Source of the DNA: an uncultured Gemmatimonadota bacterium
Lineage (GTDB): Bacteria > Gemmatimonadota > Gemmatimonadetes > Gemmatimonadales > Gemmatimonadaceae
DNA length: 9,407 bases
Reading direction: 5' to 3'
Assembly (NCBI GenBank): GCA_946479015.1
Contig: CAMLEQ010000128.1
Coordinates: 1 to 9,407, forward strand
The notes below the pieces were generated by a model that saw nothing but the letters and a program-made list of their open reading frames with translations, did not search any database and had not been told where the DNA came from. Shown here in pieces: positions 5,702-9,407 of the stretch. Positions within the stretch are counted from its first letter, which is position 1; each line of letters starts with the position of its first letter. A program made the translations under genes and the position numbers.

Positions 5702-5899
5702 GGGGGTCGGAGGTCGGGGGCTGGAGGTTAGGGGAAGTCAGAGAGAGCGGGAACGGGAACAGGAGCGAACGGTGCTCGCGTCAGGCCAGGTGCCTCGGGG
5801 CAGGTGCGTCAGGCCACATCGTCAGTGCGAGGGCGGCGCCACCGGCGCCGCCCTCGCAGTCCTTCCCCGACCCCCAGCCCCTGGCCTCCGACCCCTAGC
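5702..5899. repeat. G-rich inverted repeat pair flanking a central hairpin, between the two glsB genes
   Basis: The block at 5702-5737 (GGGGGTCGGAGG, then GGGGGCTGG, then GGGGAAG) recurs inverted at about 5863-5899 with roughly three-quarters identity. The left arm abuts the start codon of one glsB gene and the right arm ends 3 nt before the stop of the other. On the plus strand the left arm has several G runs and could fold as a quadruplex. Between the arms, GCGTCAGGCCA occurs twice (near 5778 and 5806). No gene is seen here. Confidence 0.65.
5826..5858. terminator. Perfect 15-bp GC hairpin, possible terminator after the second glsB gene
   Basis: TGCGAGGGCGGCGCC pairs with its exact complement across an ACC loop. 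It lies about 45 nt past the stop of the gene at 5903-6160 and upstream of the next glsB gene on the same strand. No T tract follows in either direction, so it may be a transcript-stabilising stem rather than an intrinsic terminator. Confidence 0.5.
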
Positions 5900-5902
5900 C
5901 AG

Positions 5903-6160
5903 TCACGGGGTCCGACGCACCGCCAGGCGGTAGATCCAGAGCAGGATGATCGCACCGACGATCGCGAGAACGATGCTCCACACGCTGAAGCCATTCAAGC
6001 CGCGCCCGACGATCAAATTGCCGATCCACCCGCCCACGAACGCGCCGATGATGCCGATGATGATCGTCACGATGAAACCGCCGGGATCGTTGCCCGGCAT
6101 GATGGCCTTCGCGATTGCCCCCGCGATCAGCCCGAGCACGATCCACGCGATGATCCCCAT
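5903..6160 (-). CDS. GlsB/YeaQ/YmgE-family small membrane protein (second copy)
   Basis: The 85-aa product is a paralog of the gene at 5443-5700. The ATG at 6160 has a good ribosome binding site (GGGAGG, 5 nt upstream), so the 20-residue Arg-rich extension to 6220 is discarded. Three hydrophobic segments are visible: about residues 3-20 (IIAWIVLGLIAGAIAKAI), 29-50 (FIVTIIIGIIGAFVGGWIGNLI) and 60-78 (WSIVLAIVGAIILLWIY), then a basic RLAVRRTP end. The hallmarks PGNDPGG and GGWIG are kept. Glycine zipper-like spacing in the second segment suggests helix packing in the membrane. It is the first gene of the minus-strand pair and sits behind a sigma-54-like promoter (6236-6250), which points to regulation by an enhancer-binding activator if that site is real. 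The biochemical role of the family is unknown. Confidence 0.95.
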   Translation of the reverse strand: MGIIAWIVLGLIAGAIAKAIMPGNDPGGFIVTIIIGIIGAFVGGWIGNLIVGRGLNGFSVWSIVLAIVGAIILLWIYRLAVRRTP

Positions 6161-6235
6161 AGAGCCTCCCGTTCCAGGGTCTCTCCGACTCGGCGCGCGA
6201 CGGGCGCGGCCGCCTACCACTCACTACGACGCGTA

Positions 6236-6250
6236 GCAACCCCAGTGCCA
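6236..6250 (-). promoter_or_regulatory. Sigma-54 (RpoN)-type -24/-12 promoter for the second glsB gene
   Basis: The minus strand reads TGGCACTGGGGTTGC, followed by T. Against the consensus TGGCACG-N4-TTGCW only the seventh base differs, and the GG-to-GC spacing is correct. It lies 76 nt upstream of the ATG at 6160, giving a predicted start near 6224 and a leader of about 64 nt with the ribosome binding site. Whether this organism has rpoN cannot be seen here, and activator sites were not identified. Confidence 0.5.
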
Positions 6251-6300
6251 GCCACGGCCGCTTGCTTGCGTTCTCCGGCGGAGATAGCTTCGACGGTCGC

Positions 6301-6320
6301 GGCGCCCCTCCCAGGGCGCC
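6301..6320. other. GC hairpin in the leader region of the FHA gene
   Basis: GGCGCCC and GGGCGCC form a 7-bp perfect stem with a CTCCCA loop, about 64 nt upstream of the FHA start codon and within the divergent gap 6161-6383. The role is unknown; it could be a leader structure in the FHA transcript. No strong sigma-70 promoter for the FHA operon is visible. Confidence 0.3.
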
Positions 6321-6383
6321 CGCTGGTTTCGCGCCACTTCACCACGTCGCTCTTCCGCTGAGCTTCCTCGCGGAACACCGCTC

Positions 6384-7655
6384 ATGCCCTACATCCAACA
6401 GGACGGACAGCAGCATCCGCTCGTGCCGGGCGACAACACCGTGGGCGCGGCGGCCGCGGCGCGCGTGAGGGTGGCGGGCGCGGGCGTGGGCGACACCGTG
6501 GCGGTGCTCGCCGTGGGGGCGGACGGGAGCACGGTGATCCGGCGGCACGGCGACTCGGCGGTGAAGGTGAACGGCGTCCGGCTCGGCGCCGAGCCGACGC
6601 CGCTGATCCATGGCGACAAGATCGAGATCGACGGGCGCGAGCTGTTCTTCGGCGACGACCGAAAAGCCGGAAACACGCAGTACGTTCCCAGCGTACGTAT
6701 TCCTGAGACTGCCGCGCCGGCGCATGTCGCGGCACGCCCGACGGCGGCCGCCGGTGGGCGGCTGCTGTCGCTCGTGGACGGGCGCGAGTACCCGGTGCCG
6801 GAGCGCGGGCTCGTGATCGGACGCGATCCGGCATGCGACGTGGTGGTGCCGGCGGGCGCGGTGTCGCGCCGGCACGCGGTGATCGCACCAGGGCGTGATG
6901 GTTACATTCTCACGGACACGAGCACGAACGGCGTGCTGGTGAACGGTGCGAGCGTGGCGTCGCCGACGGTGCTCGGGCGGGGCGATGTGCTGACGGTGGG
7001 AGGGGAGGAGTTCCGGTTCTACGCGGATGCCGCCGCGCCGGCACCCGCGCCCGCGCCGGCCCCCGCCCCCGCGGCGCCGGCGGAGACACGCGTGCCGCTC
7101 GCGATGCTGGAGGTCATGGGGACTGGGGTCATGCAGGGACGCACGTTCGAGATCCACTCTCCGCTCACGCACATCGGGCGCGGCGCGCACAACGACGTGG
7201 TGGTGCCGGACGAGAGCGTCTCGGACACGCACGCGAAGATCCAGCGGCGCGAGACGGGGTGGTGGGTGGTGGACGTGGACTCGACGAACGGAACGTACGT
7301 GGGGGGGCGGCGGATCACAGGTGAGGCGCGCCTGATGGGCGTACCGGTCCTGCGTTTTGGCGGCGTGAAGTTCATCTTTCGGAGTGCGGAGCAGCAGGCG
7401 GCGGAAGCGGCGGGGCAGACGCGAGCGATCGCGGCACTCTCGCCGGAGCTCCGCCAGAGGCTGGCGGAGGAGCAGTCGCCGCCGGCTTCGCGACAGCACG
7501 CGCCCGCGGCGGCGCGCCCGGCAGGGGCGCCGCGCGAGCAGGGAGCGCCGGCGCCGGCTCCGGCGTCGAGCCCCTCGGGCGGCCGGCGATTGTACTGGCT
7601 GCTCCTGCTCGCGGCGTTGGCGGCGGGCGCATACCTATTACTGGCGAGAGGCTAG
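6384..7655 (+). CDS. Triple-FHA-domain tail-anchored membrane protein
   Basis: FHA domains bind phosphothreonine on partner proteins and act in Ser/Thr kinase signalling. The 423-aa product has three. FHA1 (about 1-100) is degenerate: it keeps V-K-V-N-G-V-R-L and the H-G-D-K-I-E-I strand but lacks the G-R and S-x-x-H motifs. FHA2 (about 125-213) has G146-R147, S161-R-R-H164 and T-S-T-N182-G. FHA3 (about 237-333) has G265-R266, S280-D-T-H283 and S-T-N302-G. The last two hold the expected phosphopeptide-binding residues. An Ala-Pro linker (about 214-233) separates them. Residues about 370-400 are Pro/Ala-rich, and 403-420 (LYWLLLLAALAAGAYLLL) are a single C-terminal membrane segment, so the domains should face the cytoplasm. 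The ATG at 6384 has only a weak GGAA upstream. The stop TAG overlaps the GTG of the phosphatase by 1 nt, tying the two in one operon. No kinase gene is in view. Confidence 0.93.
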   Translation: MPYIQQDGQQHPLVPGDNTVGAAAAARVRVAGAGVGDTVAVLAVGADGSTVIRRHGDSAVKVNGVRLGAEPTPLIHGDKIEIDGRELFFGDDRKAGNTQYVPSVRIPETAAPAHVAARPTAAAGGRLLSLVDGREYPVPERGLVIGRDPACDVVVPAGAVSRRHAVIAPGRDGYILTDTSTNGVLVNGASVASPTVLGRGDVLTVGGEEFRFYADAAAPAPAPAPAPAPAAPAETRVPLAMLEVMGTGVMQGRTFEIHSPLTHIGRGAHNDVVVPDESVSDTHAKIQRRETGWWVVDVDSTNGTYVGGRRITGEARLMGVPVLRFGGVKFIFRSAEQQAAEAAGQTRAIAALSPELRQRLAEEQSPPASRQHAPAAARPAGAPREQGAPAPAPASSPSGGRRLYWLLLLAALAAGAYLLLARG

Positions 7656-8434
7656 TGGAGCTCGAGGTCGGTCAGGGCACGAACACCGGAATGATCCGGT
7701 CGGGCAACGAAGACAGCTACTTCTCGGACCCGGAGCACGGGCTGTTCGTCGTCGCCGATGGGATGGGCGGTCACGCCGCGGGCGAGGTCGCCAGCGACAT
7801 GGCGGTGCGCATCCTGGCCGACGAGTTGCGCGTGGTCGGCGAGATCACCGACGAAGGAGCGGCGGGGGAGCGCGTGCAGCGCTCGCTCAAGCACGCCAAT
7901 CTCGCGATCTACCAGCGCACGCTCACCGAGATCGACAAGCAGGGGATGGGGACCACGGCCTCCGTGCTCATCCTGCGTGGCGGGCGCTATCTCATCGGGC
8001 AGGTGGGCGATTCCCGCATCTACCTCCTGCGCGACGGGCAGCTCCGGCAGCTCACGAAGGATCACTCGTACGTGCAGGAGCAGGTGGACGCCGGCGTGCT
8101 CACCCCCGAGCAGGCGCGCTACCACCCGTACAGCAACGTCATCACCCGCTGCGTCGGCGCGGGGCAGGACGTGGAGCCCGACCTCTATCAGGGAGAGGTG
8201 CACCGTGGAGACACCTTCCTCGTGGCGAGCGATGGCCTCACCGGGATGGTGGATGACCGGCGGCTCCAGCAGCTGCTGATGGCGCGCGCGTCGGCGCAGC
8301 GCATCGTCGAGGCGCTCATCTCCGAGGCGAACGGCCGCGGAGGGCTCGACAACATCACGGCGATCGTGGTGCGCGTCCGCTCGGCGGACGAGGACACGGC
8401 GGCGTCGGGCGAGAGCTCCGGACCCACCGACTGA
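7655..8434 (+). CDS. PP2C-family Ser/Thr protein phosphatase (Stp1/PrpC/PstP type)
   Basis: This metal-dependent phosphatase removes phosphate from Ser/Thr (mainly pThr) and usually opposes a Hanks-type kinase. The 259-aa protein is a lone catalytic domain, as in Stp1 or PrpC. Visible motifs: R15-S-G-N-E19-D20 at the start; V-A-D35-G36-M-G-G-H for metal binding; G99-T-T-A; V-G-D119-S-R-I-Y-L-L-R-D-G; S-D193-G-L; and G-G-L-D232-N233-I-T-A. Metal ligands D35, G36, D193 and D232 are all present, so it should be active. There is no membrane segment; residues after about 245 are a Ser/Asp-rich tail. The start is GTG at 7655, overlapping the FHA stop as TAGTG with GAGAGG just upstream, implying translational coupling. 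Likely partner: the FHA protein encoded just upstream and a kinase located elsewhere. Confidence 0.97.
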   Translation: MELEVGQGTNTGMIRSGNEDSYFSDPEHGLFVVADGMGGHAAGEVASDMAVRILADELRVVGEITDEGAAGERVQRSLKHANLAIYQRTLTEIDKQGMGTTASVLILRGGRYLIGQVGDSRIYLLRDGQLRQLTKDHSYVQEQVDAGVLTPEQARYHPYSNVITRCVGAGQDVEPDLYQGEVHRGDTFLVASDGLTGMVDDRRLQQLLMARASAQRIVEALISEANGRGGLDNITAIVVRVRSADEDTAASGESSGPTD

Positions 8435-8435
8435 C

Positions 8436-8654
8436 ATGCCGAACGACACCGTCGGCTCCGTGGCCGAGCTCTATCTGGGGAACATCCTCTACGCGTTGGA
8501 ACTCGCGGCGCTCTCGCTCGAGGAGCAGCACCGCCGCGAGGACGCCGCCTTCTACCGCGGGATCGCGCGCAAGCTCGCCGAAGCGCGTGGCCAGGAGGTG
8601 CGCGGCACGGGGGCGCGGGACGCGGGAGGGGAGGGAGAAGGACGCGGCTCCTGA
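8436..8654 (+). CDS. Small helical protein of unknown function (72 aa), third gene of the FHA-PP2C operon
   Basis: The ATG at 8436 begins 1 nt after the phosphatase stop, which supports a real, co-translated gene. Residues 1 to about 50 form an amphipathic helical region (VAELYLGNILYALELAALSLEEQHRREDAAFYRGIARKLAEA), rich in Leu, Glu and Arg, with no membrane segment. The last 20 residues are Gly/Arg/Glu-rich and low in complexity (TGARDAGGEGEGRGS) and are encoded by sequence related to the uvrA GC palindrome (8610-8626). The tail may therefore be repeat-derived rather than ancestral. I do not recognise a family. From its place it could be an adaptor or regulator of the phosphatase, but that is inference only. 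It converges on the SRPBCC gene (17-nt gap). Confidence 0.7.
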   Translation: MPNDTVGSVAELYLGNILYALELAALSLEEQHRREDAAFYRGIARKLAEARGQEVRGTGARDAGGEGEGRGS

Positions 8655-8670
8655 GGGTCGTGCGCGCGCG

Positions 8671-9231
8671 TCAGGGCGCGCCCGTCGCCGTGCGCGCGCG
8701 GTGCGCGGGAATCGCGCGACGCTCGTACTCCGGCAGCATGGAGCGGAACGCGGGAAGGAAGGGGGCCGGCGGCGCGCCGGCGAGCCGCGAGGCCAGCGCG
8801 GCGAGGTGGGTGTGCCACCCCGCGCAGAACTTCGGCATCGCGGACGTCGGGAGCGCGCGGTGCGTGAGCACGAGGCGCACGCGCGTGCCCTGCTCGCTCA
8901 GCTCGAACGTCACCTCCGGCTGCGGCATCCCCTCGACGCTGGCCGCCTCGTCGGCGGGTGCCATCCAGGTGTAGGCGACGAGGCGCGGCGGCTCCCAGCG
9001 CGTGATGGTGCCGAGGATCACCCCCGCCGCGTCGTCGGGCTCGGGGGCCTCCGACACGTCGAAGCGGAGCCGTACCTGCCCGCCGGCGCGCGCCTCCACG
9101 CTGGCATCCGCGAGCCAGGCGGCGAGATGCCCCGGCTCGGTGATGAACTCCCACACGCGCTCCACCGGGCCGGGGAGGAGCCGCTCGAAGCGAACGGTGT
9201 GCGCATCGACGATCGTGCCGAGCTCGGTCAT
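8671..9231 (-). CDS. SRPBCC-superfamily (AHSA1-like) protein
   Basis: The 186-aa product has the helix-grip fold of the AHSA1/START-like group, whose members bind hydrophobic ligands or act in stress and resistance roles. The pattern is clear: F-E-R-L-L-P-G-P-V-E-R-V-W-E-F-I-T-E-P near the N-terminus; the L-A-A-W-L motif; R-L-R-F-D-V, G-T-I-T-R-W-E-P-P-R-L-V-A-Y-T-W in the sheet; V-T-F-E-L-S-E-Q-G-T-R-V-R-L-V-L-T-H; and a C-terminal helix with C-A-G-W-H-T-H-L. The ATG at 9231 is used because GAGG lies 8 nt upstream and a longer frame would add 32 Arg/Ala-rich residues. Nothing in the context names a ligand. It is transcribed toward the FHA-PP2C operon and its stop sits in a GC-rich, self-complementary stretch resembling the end of the DinB-fold gene. 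Confidence 0.9.
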   Translation of the reverse strand: MTELGTIVDAHTVRFERLLPGPVERVWEFITEPGHLAAWLADASVEARAGGQVRLRFDVSEAPEPDDAAGVILGTITRWEPPRLVAYTWMAPADEAASVEGMPQPEVTFELSEQGTRVRLVLTHRALPTSAMPKFCAGWHTHLAALASRLAGAPPAPFLPAFRSMLPEYERRAIPAHRARTATGAP

Positions 9232-9299
9232 GGCATCTGCCTCGGCGTCATCGCGGCGGCCGATGCGAGCGCCAGCGCGCACGCCCCGCGTTTCGCGCA

Positions 9300-9327
9300 A
9301 CGCTACCGCCGCGACCCCGGAAGTCAA
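9300..9327 (-). promoter_or_regulatory. Plausible sigma-70-type promoter of the SRPBCC gene
   Basis: The minus strand has TTGACT (9327-9322, five of six to the -35 consensus), a 16-nt spacer and TAGCGT (9305-9300) as a weak -10. Transcription would start near 9293, about 60 nt before the ATG at 9231. The strong -35 makes this credible; the -10 is poor. Confidence 0.4.
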
Positions 9328-9346
9328 TAGCGAGCGATCGTGCCTG

Positions 9347-9374
9347 CGGGGCGCGGGGCGCGCGGTGCGCGGGC
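9347..9374 (+). repeat. GC-rich segment related to the uvrA palindrome
   Basis: CGGGGCGCGGGGCGCG, then GGTGCG and GCACTC, follow the same order and nearly the same sequence as the left part of the element inside uvrA (4391-4430). It lies upstream of the SRPBCC promoter in non-coding DNA. The low complexity means some of the similarity could be chance. Confidence 0.4.
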
Positions 9375-9407
9375 ACTCCGACGCTCGTGGTGGCGCGCTA
9401 CCCGTGC

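Noticed and set aside
2235..6290. Shared 12-mer GCGGAGATAGCT in the tRNA-Asn leader and in the gap upstream of the second glsB gene
   Set aside because: A few 12-base matches are expected by chance in a window this size, and the two contexts differ.

Overview
The window is high-GC bacterial chromosomal DNA with short intergenic gaps, Shine-Dalgarno starts and many small overlaps or tight junctions. Phylum placement is inference only. The GC-rich style, the UvrA subtype with a YKQYIRVFLRQYQ segment, and uncharacterised proteins of a kind I associate with Gemmatimonadota and neighbouring phyla make Gemmatimonadota my best guess. Nothing looks like a phage or plasmid backbone.

Layout. 1-122 is an intergenic repeat running off the left edge. 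265-828 (+) is a two-part protein of unknown function. It converges on a minus-strand pair: a 59-aa helical protein (1399-1578) and a DinB-fold protein (848-1390), which share a junction and have a plausible promoter at 1642-1647. Positions 1579-1929 hold no gene; they carry that promoter, a second repeat copy and a GC hairpin. 1930-2201 (-) is a tRNA-Asn(GUU) gene split in its anticodon by a compact 199-nt group I intron. Its promoter -35 box overlaps the stop codon of uvrA (2275-5187, -). A near-palindromic complete copy of the repeat (5255-5437) separates uvrA from two tandem GlsB/YeaQ-type membrane proteins (5443-5700 and 5903-6160, -). These two are divided by a G-rich inverted repeat around a perfect 15-bp hairpin. 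A near-perfect sigma-54-type site lies upstream of the second. From 6384 a plus-strand operon encodes a three-FHA tail-anchored protein, a PP2C Ser/Thr phosphatase (1-nt overlap) and a 72-aa helical protein (1-nt gap). A convergent SRPBCC/AHSA1-like gene (8671-9231, -) follows, with its own plausible promoter.

Functional themes. uvrA is core nucleotide excision repair. The FHA-PP2C operon is a phosphothreonine signalling module without its kinase in view. The GlsB pair and the DinB and SRPBCC proteins are general stress or accessory functions.

The strongest unusual signals are: (1) the group I intron inside the tRNA-Asn anticodon, with nearly every canonical helix (P1-P9) traceable; (2) a family of intergenic palindromic elements ending in a GGTGG/CCACC hairpin; (3) a 78-bp GC palindrome inserted in frame in uvrA, with related sequence in two other places; (4) a sigma-54-like promoter for the second glsB gene; and (5) a degenerate first zinc module in UvrA.
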